Positions 10,814 through 21,400 of a stretch of DNA of 64,000 nucleotides are shown here, in pieces. A model generated the notes under the pieces. That model searched no databases and had not been told where the DNA came from. It saw nothing but the letters and a program-made list of their open reading frames with translations. Each line of letters opens with the position of its first letter. The first letter of the stretch is position 1. Both the position numbers and the translations under genes were made by a program. This stretch comes from Caulobacteraceae bacterium. Its GTDB lineage: Bacteria; Pseudomonadota; Alphaproteobacteria; Caulobacterales; Caulobacteraceae. Location: assembly GCA_019746095.1 (NCBI GenBank), contig JAIESL010000035.1, positions 30,429-94,428 on the forward strand, given 5' to 3'.

Positions 10814-12445
10814 TCAGGGGACCGGGGCGGCCTCCGCACCTTGCGACAGCTGTGGCGGCCGTCGCTCATGGGTCCGCTGCTCATAGGCGTGGCCCAGAGA
10901 CAGGATCCGGGCATCGTCCCATTTGCCGCCGATGAAGCTGATCCCGACCGGCATGCCCCGGTCGAAGCCCATGGGCACGGTCAGGTGCGGATAGCCGGCG
11001 ACCGCCGCCAGTGAGCTGGATGAACCCTGCGGATTGTCATTATCGTCGCGGTCATTGGTCCAGGCCCGCGAGGTCGTCGGCGCGACCAGGGCCACCACAT
11101 TGTGCGTGGACATCATCCGGTCGATCCCCTCCGGCCCCGCCGCCCGGAACGAACGCGCGCGCGCCTCGACATAGGCCGGGTCTTCCAGCCCTGACGTGGC
11201 CTCGGCGCGGATGAACAGCTCCTGGCCGAACAGCGGCGTCTCGCGCGGCTCGGCGGCGTTGAAGGCGATCAGGTCGGCCAAGGTCCGGGTCGGGACCTGC
11301 GTCGGGTCGGTCGAGGCCAGATAGGCGTTCAGATCGACCTTCAGCTCGGTCATCAGCACCTGGAAACTGGCCCCGACGGCCTGCAGGTCCGGGCCCTCGG
11401 TGATCTCGACCAGTTCGGCTCCCGCGTCGCGCATGGACTGCAAGGCCCGCTCGAACTCCGCCTGCGTCTCGGCCGAATAGTTGGCGATCAGGAACCGCAT
11501 CACCCCGATCCGGGCACCGCTCAATGACCCGGCGTCCAGCGCAGCGCGATAGTCGACCTTGCGCGCATCGGCCTCGACGGTGGCGGGGTCCATCGGGTCG
11601 GATCCGGCGATGACGCTCAGCACGATGGCCGCGTCCTCGACCGTCGTCGTGATCGGTCCGGCGGTGTCCTGCGAATGGCTGATCGGCACAATGTGGGTGC
11701 GCGAAACCAGACCCACGGTCGGCTTGAACCCGACCACCCCATTGACCGAGGCCGGGCAGACGATCGAGCCGTTGGTCTCGGTGCCGATGGCGGCCGGGGC
11801 CAGACCCATGGCGACTGCCGTCGCGCTGCCCGAGGACGAGCCGCACGGGGTCCGCGCCGGATCGTAGGGGTTCAGCGTCTGCCCACCGACAGCACTCCAG
11901 CCGCTGATGGAATTGGTCGAGCGAATGTTGGCCCATTCGGACAGATTGGCCTTGCCCAGGATAACGGCCCCGGCCTCACGCAGCCGGGTGACCAGCGGGG
12001 CGTCCCGCCCGGGGGCATTGTCGACCAGCGCCAAAGAGCCGGCGGTTGTCGGCATGTCTGCCGTCTCGATATTGTCCTTGAGCAGGATCGGCAGACCGCC
12101 AAGCGCACCGCCCGGGCTCGGCAGGGGCTGATCTCCCTGCAGGGCCGGACTGACCGCGATGACGGCGTTGAAGGGCTCCGGCCCGATCGTGTCGACGCTC
12201 CGGATCAGCACCAGCGAGCCTTCCAGCGCGCCCGTGCCCGGGTAATGCCCATCCACAATCGCCGCGACAGTCGGCGGCTGGAAAATCCGGCCGCCGTCCT
12301 CACCGGGCAGGGTCCAGCTTCCGTCGCCATTCGGTGTGGCACAGCCGCCGAGAGACAGCGCCGCCAGCGCCCCCGCAATCAGTCCTGCGCGGCGGGTGCC
12401 CGCGAACCGATCGTGCGATCGAGGAAGTCCAGATAGGTGCGCCAT
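10814..12445 (-). CDS. Amidase family protein, probable lipoprotein
   Basis: Amidase signature GSSSGSATAVAMGLAPAAIGTETNGSIVCPASVNGVVGFKPT; lipobox LGGC near the N-terminus. Confidence 0.88.
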   Translation of the reverse strand: MAHLSGLPRSHDRFAGTRRAGLIAGALAALSLGGCATPNGDGSWTLPGEDGGRIFQPPTVAAIVDGHYPGTGALEGSLVLIRSVDTIGPEPFNAVIAVSPALQGDQPLPSPGGALGGLPILLKDNIETADMPTTAGSLALVDNAPGRDAPLVTRLREAGAVILGKANLSEWANIRSTNSISGWSAVGGQTLNPYDPARTPCGSSSGSATAVAMGLAPAAIGTETNGSIVCPASVNGVVGFKPTVGLVSRTHIVPISHSQDTAGPITTTVEDAAIVLSVIAGSDPMDPATVEADARKVDYRAALDAGSLSGARIGVMRFLIANYSAETQAEFERALQSMRDAGAELVEITEGPDLQAVGASFQVLMTELKVDLNAYLASTDPTQVPTRTLADLIAFNAAEPRETPLFGQELFIRAEATSGLEDPAYVEARARSFRAAGPEGIDRMMSTHNVVALVAPTTSRAWTNDRDDNDNPQGSSSSLAAVAGYPHLTVPMGFDRGMPVGISFIGGKWDDARILSLGHAYEQRTHERRPPQLSQGAEAAPVP

Positions 12446-14637
12446 TGCTGCAGCTGCCTTTCGTTGCCACGCACACCGTGGCGCTGGCCGGGATAGAGCA
12501 TCATCTCGAACGGCACGCTGCGGCTCTGCAGACCGTCGATGATGCGGGTGGCGTTTTCGAAGATGACATTGTCGTCGGCCATGCCGTGAAGCAGCAGAAG
12601 CCGCCCGGTCAGCAGGTCCAGCTGGTCGAGGACGTCGGAGGCGGCATAGCCTTCGGGGTTGGCCCCGGGCGTCGACATGAAGCGTTCGGTGTAGTGGGTG
12701 TCGTAGAGGCTCCAGTCGGTGACGGGAGCCCCCGAAATGGCCGAGGTCAGGCCCATCGCCGGCTCGGTCAGCATGTGCAGGGTCATGAAACCGCCATAGC
12801 TCCAGCCCATTGCCGAGATACGATGATCCGCAACAAATGGCAGCGACCTCAGATAGTTGATAGCCAATACCTGATCTTCGATCTCAGGTTGGCCCATGCG
12901 CAGATACAGGGCCTGTTTGAAGGCTGCCGAGCGGTCGCCCTCGCCGCGGTTGTCGAGGCGGAAAACGATATAGCCGGCCTCGGTCAACAGTTGATTGGTC
13001 GCGCCCTGCCAGCTGCGGCGGACGCCACCGCCGGAGGGACCACCATAGACCTGCATGACCACCGGATACTGTTTCGAGGGGTCAAAGCCGGGCGGGGTGG
13101 TCATCTGCCAGACCAGGGTCTCGCCATGGCTTTCCAGCGTGCCGAAGGTCACCGCACCGCGGCGTGAGACATAGGGATAGATGGGATGGTCGGCATCGAG
13201 CCGGTTCTCCTCGATCCACCGCACGAAGGTCCCGTCGGCGCGATAGAGGGCCGACTGCGCCGGCGTGTTCAGGTCGGTGTAGTTGCCGACATAGGCCGTG
13301 CCCGTCCGGTTCATCGACGCGCCCCACCAGCCGCCACCCGGCGTCACCGCCACGGGCGTCACGGTCCGGCGCAGGCTGGCGCGGAACATCTGCTGTTCGA
13401 TCGGCAGCTCCGCCCCGTCACGCATCGAGGCCGTGAAGAAGACCTCGCCCGTCCGCTGGTTGACCCCGTTCAGGGTCTTGACCGGCCAGTCGCCCGAGGT
13501 GATCGCCCGGATGCGGCGGCCGTCGCGGTTGTAGAGATAGAGGTGCCGCCAGCCTGTCTCTTCCGACGACCAGATGAAGTTGCCGTTTTCCAGGGGCGTG
13601 AAATCGTCGGTCAACGGCACCCAGGCATCCGAGGTCCGCGTCAGGATCACGCGCGAGGCCCCCGTCGCCGGGTCGACGCTCAGCAGGTCCAGCGTCTTCT
13701 GGTCGCGCGACTGGCGCTGGACATAGAGGGTGCGACCGTCAGCGGACCAGTCCACCCGCGCCAGGTAGATGTCGGGGTTGGCACCCAGGTCGACCTTCGT
13801 CCGCTGGCCGGAGTCCCGGTCATGCACAAACAGTTCAACCACCGCATTGGGCCGACCGGCGCGCGGATAGCGCTGCTCGATCACACTGGCCCCGCCGCCG
13901 GTGATGTCGAGCCGCGGAATGATGTCGACCGTGCTCTCGTCAGTGCGTTGCAGGGCGATGCGACGCTCGTCGGGGCTCCACCAGTAGCCGGTGTCGCGAT
14001 TCATCTCTTCCTGGGCGATGAACTCGGCCGTGGCCCAGGTGATCAGGCCCTCGCCATCCGTCGTAACGGCCGTCTCGCGATTGCCGTTCAGGTCCAGGAC
14101 AACCAGGTCCTGATCCCGGACAAAGGAGACAAAACTGCCCCGGGGCGAGACCTTGGCATCGATCTCGTCGGCCTCGGTCTCCGTCAGGCGGCGCACCGCC
14201 CCGCCCGCGCGTTCCGCGAGGAAGATGTCACCCTCCAGCGGGGCGAGGATGTAGCGGCCCTGCTGGTCCCAGGAATATTCGACCACGCCGCGCTGGCTGA
14301 TCCGCATCCGCTCGCGCCGGGCCTTCTCGGCCTCGGACAGTTCGCCGGCGTCGGGGACCAGGGCCCGGGCGTCGATCAGCTTGAACGGCTCGCCCTCACC
14401 GGTTGGCGCGGCCCAAAGATCCAGCACGTCAACGTCGTCTTCCCGCGAGCGCAGGAAGGCCACCAGCTCTCCATCCGGAGACAGGCTGACGCCGCGCGCC
14501 ACCGGCCCGGCCAATGACGGATTGGCGAACACCCGCTCGGGCGTCAGGACCGCAGGATCCGCGGCTTGCGCCATCACGGCGGTGAACGGCGAAAGGGCCG
14601 CGAGGAACAGGGTGGAGGCGAGGAGTTTGTTGCGCAT
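12379..14637 (-). CDS. S9 family peptidase (dipeptidyl-peptidase IV like)
   Basis: Catalytic GWSYGGFM, PVVMQVYGGP, HGMADDNV; signal peptide MRNKLLASTLFLAALSPFTAVMAQA sets the start at 14637 rather than 14931. Confidence 0.9.
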   Translation of the reverse strand: MRNKLLASTLFLAALSPFTAVMAQAADPAVLTPERVFANPSLAGPVARGVSLSPDGELVAFLRSREDDVDVLDLWAAPTGEGEPFKLIDARALVPDAGELSEAEKARRERMRISQRGVVEYSWDQQGRYILAPLEGDIFLAERAGGAVRRLTETEADEIDAKVSPRGSFVSFVRDQDLVVLDLNGNRETAVTTDGEGLITWATAEFIAQEEMNRDTGYWWSPDERRIALQRTDESTVDIIPRLDITGGGASVIEQRYPRAGRPNAVVELFVHDRDSGQRTKVDLGANPDIYLARVDWSADGRTLYVQRQSRDQKTLDLLSVDPATGASRVILTRTSDAWVPLTDDFTPLENGNFIWSSEETGWRHLYLYNRDGRRIRAITSGDWPVKTLNGVNQRTGEVFFTASMRDGAELPIEQQMFRASLRRTVTPVAVTPGGGWWGASMNRTGTAYVGNYTDLNTPAQSALYRADGTFVRWIEENRLDADHPIYPYVSRRGAVTFGTLESHGETLVWQMTTPPGFDPSKQYPVVMQVYGGPSGGGVRRSWQGATNQLLTEAGYIVFRLDNRGEGDRSAAFKQALYLRMGQPEIEDQVLAINYLRSLPFVADHRISAMGWSYGGFMTLHMLTEPAMGLTSAISGAPVTDWSLYDTHYTERFMSTPGANPEGYAASDVLDQLDLLTGRLLLLHGMADDNVIFENATRIIDGLQSRSVPFEMMLYPGQRHGVRGNERQLQQWRTYLDFLDRTIGSRAPAAQD

Positions 14638-15061
14638 GCGGCGGACGCTAGCGGTCGTTTCGGCCGGCGTCATCCCCGATTTCGCACGGCGGGTGGAGGG
14701 GGCGGGAATACACCATGGAGCCGGAAAAATCGGGCGCGATCGCTTGGGTGCCCCGGTACACCTCACCCGACCGGCCTCCGGGTCTGCATATCGTTGCCCT
14801 GCTGTGTCCCGAACCGTCAAAATTCCCTGTCCCCGTGGCCCTTTCACATAGAGGCACAGGGCTGCGTCAGCTTCGGTCGCAGGCCGGAGGGCGGCGGTCG
14901 GGCGAGGTCGGATCGGGGGGTGGGAAGACACGGTCAGGGGCGAGAAGGGATGCGATGATCAGGGGCGAGAAGACAGCATCGGGCCGGGTGGCTGCGGAAC
15001 ATTTTCGACGCGACAACCGCATCCCTTCCCCACTCGCCTCTCACCCCCTAAGAAGCGCGCA

Positions 15062-15877
15062 ATGACCGACGTCGCCGCCTCTCCGCCGCCTGCGAAAGCA
15101 TCCGCCTTCCATGAGCTGGAAGTGCTGTGGGTGCGTCACTGGACCGACCAGCTGTTCAGCTTCGCCATCGCCCGGCCCGAGGACTTCCGCTTCCGCTCCG
15201 GCGAGTTCGTGATGATCGGCCTGCCCGGTACAGACGGCGGCAAGCCGGTCCTGCGCGCCTATTCCATCGCCAGCCCCGGCTGGGCCGAGGAGCTGGAGTT
15301 CCTGTCGATCAAGGTCCCCGACGGCCCCCTGACCTCGCGCCTGCAGAAGATCCAGCCCGGCGACACTGTCCTGATGGGCAAGAAGCCGACCGGCACCCTG
15401 GTGCTGGATGCCCTGACCGGGGGTGAGCGGCTGTGGCTGATCGGAACCGGCACAGGCCTGGCCCCCTGGCTCAGCGTCGCCCGCGATCCGGACACCTACA
15501 GCCGCTTCGGCCATGTCGTGGTCTGCCACACGGTCCGCCACGCGGCCGACCTGACCTATCGCGACTTCCTGACCTCCGGCATCCACGACGACCCGTTGAT
15601 CGGCGAGGAGGCCAGGGCCCAGCTGACCTACTATCCGACCGTGACCCGCGAGCCGTTCGAACACCGCGGCCGGATCACCGACCGGATCAGTTCGGGTGCC
15701 CTGTTCGACGACCTCGGCCTGCCGCACGGCTTCTCGCCGGAGCACGACAGGGTGATGCTGTGTGGCTCCATGGCCATGATCAAGGAAACCGCCGAACTGC
15801 TGGAAGGCTTCGGCATGAAGGAAGGCTCGAACGCCGAGCCGGGCGACTATGTGCTGGAGCGCGCCTTTGTCGGATAG
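15062..15877 (+). CDS. fpr: Ferredoxin--NADP reductase
   Basis: FRSGEFVMIGLP, RAYSIASP, LIGTGTGLAPWLS, VMLCGSMAMIKE, C-terminal DYVLERAFVG. Confidence 0.93.
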   Translation: MTDVAASPPPAKASAFHELEVLWVRHWTDQLFSFAIARPEDFRFRSGEFVMIGLPGTDGGKPVLRAYSIASPGWAEELEFLSIKVPDGPLTSRLQKIQPGDTVLMGKKPTGTLVLDALTGGERLWLIGTGTGLAPWLSVARDPDTYSRFGHVVVCHTVRHAADLTYRDFLTSGIHDDPLIGEEARAQLTYYPTVTREPFEHRGRITDRISSGALFDDLGLPHGFSPEHDRVMLCGSMAMIKETAELLEGFGMKEGSNAEPGDYVLERAFVG

Positions 15878-16193
15878 CGTCACGATCGATCCGCGCACCG
15901 CGCCGGAGAACTGCAGTTCCATGGTGGAGGTCCGTCAGGGCGTGGACGCCCTGGACCGCGCCCTCGTCGTGCTCCTGGCCGAGCGCCAGCGCTATATGGA
16001 CGCCGCCGCCCGCATCAAGCCGGACCGCTCGGTGGTGCATGACGACGCCCGCATCGAGGATGTGGTCGCCAAGGTGCTGGCCGCCGCCGGCCCTGCGGGC
16101 CTGTCGCCCGCCATCGCCGAGCCGGTGTGGCGCACCCTGATCGACCGTTGCATCGCGCATGAGTTCGACGCGTTCGACCGGACGCGCGGTTAG
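15867..16193 (+). CDS. Chorismate mutase (AroQ class)
   Basis: Helical CM pattern (VRQGVDALDRALVVLLAERQRYMDAAARIK...); probable TTG start overlapping the fpr stop. Confidence 0.8.
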   Translation: MSDSVTIDPRTAPENCSSMVEVRQGVDALDRALVVLLAERQRYMDAAARIKPDRSVVHDDARIEDVVAKVLAAAGPAGLSPAIAEPVWRTLIDRCIAHEFDAFDRTRG

Positions 16194-16194
16194 C

Positions 16195-16262
16195 GTCTAC
16201 TCCCCGCCGTGCAGGGAGCGGGACCATCCTGAGGCGAAGGCAAAGGATGGTGGAGTGGGCCG
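16195..16262. repeat. Candidate small palindromic intergenic repeat (two adjacent hairpins)
   Basis: CTCCC(16200-16204)/GGGAG(16214-16218) and ACCATCCT(16223-16230)/AGGATGGT(16244-16251) between convergent genes. Confidence 0.45.
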
Positions 16263-16263
16263 G

Positions 16264-16617
16264 CTACCCCCGCAGCGACCTGAGCATCAGCGCGTGCCGG
16301 TAGGCCGCCACATCGGCCAGGGCGATTTCCAGCGCGTCACGCACCCGGTCGAGCAGCGGCGGGGCTGTGGCCTTGTCCACGGCCTCGGCCGTCTGGCAGG
16401 CCTGTGCCAGCGCCCCCGCACCGATGCCCGCCGCCGCGCCGCGGATCGTGTGCACCCCGTCGCGCCAGCCCTCCTCGCGCACATCCAGCAGCGGCGACCA
16501 CATCGCGGCCTGCTGGGCGAACAGGCCCAGCACCTCTTCCGTGATCGCGTCGTCGCCGCCGGTCATCCGTTCCAGCACGGTGAAGTCGACCGCGCCGGAC
16601 AGGTCGCGCAACGCCAT
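16264..16617 (-). CDS. Hpt domain-containing phosphotransfer protein
   Basis: HTIRGAAAGIGAGALAQACQTAE phosphotransfer His motif; ATG at 16617 overlaps the permease stop. Confidence 0.75.
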   Translation of the reverse strand: MALRDLSGAVDFTVLERMTGGDDAITEEVLGLFAQQAAMWSPLLDVREEGWRDGVHTIRGAAAGIGAGALAQACQTAEAVDKATAPPLLDRVRDALEIALADVAAYRHALMLRSLRG

Positions 16618-18068
16618 CAGCCCGCCGTCTCTTCGCCCTTGGCCAGTCGGGAGTTCCAGGCCGACCAGCCGAAATAGACGAGCAGGCCGACGGCGTTCCA
16701 GATCAGGAACCACATCTGGGTCCGGGCCGAGAGGCTGAAGAAGAAGACGATACAGCCGACGATGGTGATCCCGCCGACCAGCCACCACAGCGGGGCCTTG
16801 AACAGGCGCGGCCGGTGCGGATCGCGGATGCGCAGGACGATCAGGCAGACGCCCACCGCCGCAAAGGCCGCCAGGGTTCCGGCATTGGCCAGCGAAGCCA
16901 GTTCATCCAGCCGCATGACCCCGGCCAGTCCGGCCACCACGATGGCGGTGAAGATCGTCACCACCGCCGGCACGCCGCGCGCTGACACCTTGGCCAGACG
17001 ACGCGGCAGCAGGCCGTCACGCGCCATGCCGAGGAAGATGCGGCTCTGGCCGAACAGGAAGGCCAGCAGGACGGTCGGCAGGGCGACCACGGCCGAGACC
17101 GCGATCCACTGCGCCGCCGTGCCCTGCCCCATTTCGCGCAGGATCAGGGCCAGGGGCTCGGGGCTTTCAGCGAAGCTGGCTACCGGCCGGGCACCGATCG
17201 CAGCAGCGGCCACGACCAGATAGAGGGCCGTGCACACAACCATCGAGCCGACGATGCCGATGGCCAGGTCACGCTCGGGCCGTTTGGTCTCTTCCGCCGC
17301 CGTCGAGATGGCATCGAAGCCGTAGAAGGCGAAGAAGATGATGGCCGCCGCCGCCATGACCCCGGTCTGGACCACGGGCTGGCCGGTGATCTGCTCGGCG
17401 AACGGCAGGGCCGGCGCGCCGAAGCCATTGGGCATGAAGGGGGTGAAGTTGGCAGGGTCGAAGGCCGGCAGGGCGATGGCCACAAAGGCGATCAGGGCAA
17501 CGATCTTGATGACCACCAGGATGGCGTTCAGCGTGGCGCTCTCGCGGGTACCCAGCAGCAGCAGGCCCGTCACCACGGCGATGATGAAGACGGCCGGCAG
17601 GTTTATCAGCCCGCCCTCGACGTGCGGTCCCGCCGCCAGCATGGCCGGCAGTTCAACGCCCATCCCGGCGAGGAAGCCGACCGCATAGCCCGACCAGCCC
17701 ACGGCCACCGCCGACACCACCAGCGAGTATTCGAGGATCAGGCTCCAGCCCACGATCCAGGCGATCAGCTCGCCCAGCACGGCATAGGAATAGGTATAGG
17801 CGCTGCCTGCCGCCGGCATCATGGTCGAGAGTTCGGCATAGGCCAGGGCGGCGCAGGCGCAGACCAGTCCCGCCAGGGCGAAGCTGATCATCACCGCCGG
17901 TCCGGCCAGCCCGGCCCCGACCCCGATCAGGGTCAGGATGCCGGTGCCGACAATGGCACCGACGCCCAACGCCATCAGATGCGGCCAGCCCAGGGTCTTC
18001 TTCAGCGCCGGTCCGTCGTGCGGGGCCAGCATGGCGTCGATCGAGCGCCGGCGGTTCCAGAAGGCCAT
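16617..18068 (-). CDS. APC family amino acid permease
   Basis: About 12 hydrophobic segments; GVGAIVGTGILTLIGVGAGLAGPAVMISF, YSYAVLGELIAWIVGWSLILEY. Confidence 0.9.
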   Translation of the reverse strand: MAFWNRRRSIDAMLAPHDGPALKKTLGWPHLMALGVGAIVGTGILTLIGVGAGLAGPAVMISFALAGLVCACAALAYAELSTMMPAAGSAYTYSYAVLGELIAWIVGWSLILEYSLVVSAVAVGWSGYAVGFLAGMGVELPAMLAAGPHVEGGLINLPAVFIIAVVTGLLLLGTRESATLNAILVVIKIVALIAFVAIALPAFDPANFTPFMPNGFGAPALPFAEQITGQPVVQTGVMAAAAIIFFAFYGFDAISTAAEETKRPERDLAIGIVGSMVVCTALYLVVAAAAIGARPVASFAESPEPLALILREMGQGTAAQWIAVSAVVALPTVLLAFLFGQSRIFLGMARDGLLPRRLAKVSARGVPAVVTIFTAIVVAGLAGVMRLDELASLANAGTLAAFAAVGVCLIVLRIRDPHRPRLFKAPLWWLVGGITIVGCIVFFFSLSARTQMWFLIWNAVGLLVYFGWSAWNSRLAKGEETAG

Positions 18069-18269
18069 GGTCGTTTTCCCCGTCACCGCTCCCCGGCGGC
18101 TGATTCACAGGACCTTAGCCCGTCCTGCGACAAACCGAAACGGACCCCTGAATCTCCTTGCGCGCGAGCGGCATTGCCATTAGGTACCCGCGCTCTCTGC
18201 AACCGGTCCCGGACCGGCGCACGCGCAGATCGCACGGGCCCTGCAAGGCTCCGCGCAGACGAATGGTCA

Positions 18270-18345
<76 letters not shown>

Positions 18346-18499
18346 TCGTCCTTTTCCACACCCCGTAGAAGGTGTCCCGGCGCGAGGCGGCGCATCTGCT
18401 GGACTTCCGCCCCCCGACAATGTTCATCTCCCCCGGCCAAGGACGCGGCCGCGGAGCGCGGCGGGAGACGTCCGCACATGTCCCCGGGGATGACACATC

Positions 18500-21400
18500 A
18501 TGAAGCGCGCTTTTCTGACCACGGTCGCCTTGCTGGCGATCGCCGGCGCCGCCGCTGCCCAGACGCCTCAACCCGTCCCGCCGACCGCCGCCCCGCCCGT
18601 CCCCGGACCGGTCGAGCCGCAGGCGGCCGCCGTCGCCGCCCCGGCCGAGACGCCCAAATGGGACGTGCAGAACCCGCCCGGGCCGGCGCGCGACATCTCC
18701 ATTGATGTGACCCGCGGGACCTGGATGTCGCTGGACGTCAGCCCCGACGGCCAGACCATCGTCTTCGACATGCTGGGCGACATCTATGTCATGCCCGTCA
18801 GCGGCGGCGAGGCGCGGGCCATCGCCTCGGGCGTGGCCTGGGACATGCAGCCGAAATGGTCGCCCGACGGCCGCCACATCGCCTTCACCTCGGACCGGGC
18901 CGGCGGCGACAACATCTGGATCATGGAGGCCGACGGCTCCAACCCGACCCAGGTATCGAAAGAGAGCTTCCGCCTGCTGAACCAGCCGGAATGGTCGCCC
19001 GACGGCCAGTTCATCGTGGCGCGGAAACATTTCACCTCGTCCCGCTCGCTGGGGGCCGGCGAGCTGTGGATGTACCACCGCTCGGGCGGCAACGGCGTGC
19101 AGATGACCGAGCGCCGCACGCAGCAGAAGGACACGGGCGAGCCCGCCTTCTCGCCGGACGGCCGCTATGTCTATTTCAGCGACGACGCCACGCCGGGGGC
19201 GACCTTCGAATACTCCAAGGACGTCAACGACCAGATCTACATCATTCGCCGTCTCGACCGCCAAACCGGCGAGATCGATCCCTATATCACCGGCCCCGGC
19301 GGTTCGATCCGTCCGACGCCCTCGCCCGACGGCCGGTCGATCGCCTTCATCCGCCGCGTTCGCTACCAGTCGACCCTCTATGTCATGGACATCGAGTCCG
19401 GGCGCGAGACCGCGATCTTCTCGGGCCTCGACCGCGACCTGCAGGAAACCTGGGCCATCCACGGCGTCTATCCGGCGATCAGCTGGACCCCCGACAACCG
19501 CTCCATCGTCTTCTGGGCCGACGGCCGCATCCAGCGCGTCGAGGTCGCCAGCCAGGCGGTCGCGGACATTCCCTTCCATGTCGCCGATACACGCCGGGTG
19601 CAGGACACGGTCCGCTTCCCCGTCGAGGTCGCGCCGGACACCTTCGACGTCCGCATGATCCGCTGGGCCCGCCCCTCGCCGGACGGGACAAAGGTGGTCT
19701 TCGAGGCCCTCGGTAATCTGTGGATCCGCGACCTGCCGACCGGGACCGCGCGCCGGCTGACGCGCCAGAACGACCATTTCGAACTCTATCCCAACTGGTC
19801 CCGCGACGGCCGCTCCATCGTCTATACGACCTGGGACGACCAGGCGCTTGGCTCGGTCCGGGTGGTCCCGGTCTCGGGCGGCGTCGGCCGCGTCGTGACC
19901 CCGCGCCCCGGCCACTATGTCGAGCCGGTGTTCTCGCCGGACGGTCGCACGGTGGTCTATCGCGCCACCGGCGGCGGCTCGCTGATGTCGGCCCTGTGGA
20001 CCCGCGATCCCGGCATCTATCGTATCCCGACGGCTGGCGGAGAGCCGGTCCTTGTGACCGAAGAGGGATCGCGGCCCCAGTTCGCCGCTGAAGACGACCG
20101 CCTGTTCCTGTCCAGCCGCGAAGGGACCAGCCAGACCCTGATCTCGGTCGATCTGGACGGCAGCGACGAACGCACCCACCTGACCTCGGAATGGGCCAGT
20201 GAATTCGCCGTCTCACCCGACGGGAACTGGATCGGCTGGACCGAGCGGTTCAACGCCTATGTCGCCCCCTTCGTCATGGCGGGCCGGCCCGTCGCCATCA
20301 GCGCCGAAGGCAAGTCCCTGCCCCAGGCCCGGGTCACCCGCGACGCCGGCGAATGGCTGAGCTGGTCGGGCGACTCGCAGCGGCTGCAGTGGTCGCTGGG
20401 GCCGGAACTGTTCACCCGCGACCTGAACCAGGCCTTCACCTTCGTCGACGGCGCGCCGGACGAACTGCCCAAGCCGGACGAGGCCGGTATCAACCTCAGC
20501 TTCAGCGCCCAGGCGGACATGCCCGAAGGCCGGATGGCCCTGACGGGTGCCCGACTGATCACCATGAACGGGACCGAGGTGATCGAGAACGGCGTCGTCA
20601 TCGTCAACGGCAACCGGATCGAGGCCATCGGTCCGGCGTTCAGCACCCCGGTGCCGGCCGGCGTCCCGGTCATGGACATGGCCGGCAAGACCATCATGCC
20701 GGGCCTGATCGACGCCCACTGGCACGGCCCCATGGGGTCGGACGAGATCATCCCCGAACAGAGCTGGGTCAACTACGGCTCACTGGCCTTCGGTGTGACC
20801 ACGATCCACAACCCCTCGGCCGACACCAGCGAGATCTTCGCCCACAGCGAACTCGGCCGGACCGGCCGTGTCGTGGCACCGCGCATCTTCTCGACCGGCA
20901 CCATCCTGTACGGGGCCACCACCGCCTTCACCGCCCAGATCGACGGCCTCGACGATGCCCTGTCGACCCTGCGACGCATGCAGGCGGCCGGAGCCTGGAG
21001 CGTCAAGAGCTACAACCAGCCCCGGCGTGACCAGCGCCAGCAGGTCATAGAAGCGGCGCGCCAGCTGAATGTGATGGTGGTGCCGGAGGGCGGCTCGCTG
21101 TTCCAGCACAATATGTCGATGATCGTCGACGGCCACACCACGATCGAGCATTCGATCCCGCTGGCCCGACTGTATGACGACGTCCACCAGCTGTGGCGGC
21201 AGACCGGCGTGGCTTACAATCCGACCCTGGCGGTGGCCTTTGGCGGCAGCTACGGCGAGAACTACTGGTACCAGGAGAGCGAGGTCTGGAACCATCCGAT
21301 CCTGACCCAGTATGTCCCGCGCCGACTCCTGGACGCCCGTGCCCGCCGGCCGGTGACCCTGCCCGACAATGAGTGGAACCACATCTCTGTTGCCCGTGAG

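Noticed and set aside
9566-11014. 482-aa plus-strand open frame
   Set aside because: Antisense to the tyrosinase and amidase genes with well supported motifs.
14934-14972. Possible CRISPR-like repeat (two copies of TCAGGGGCGAGAAG)
   Set aside because: Only two units, 11-bp spacer and no cas genes; treated as a leader repeat instead.
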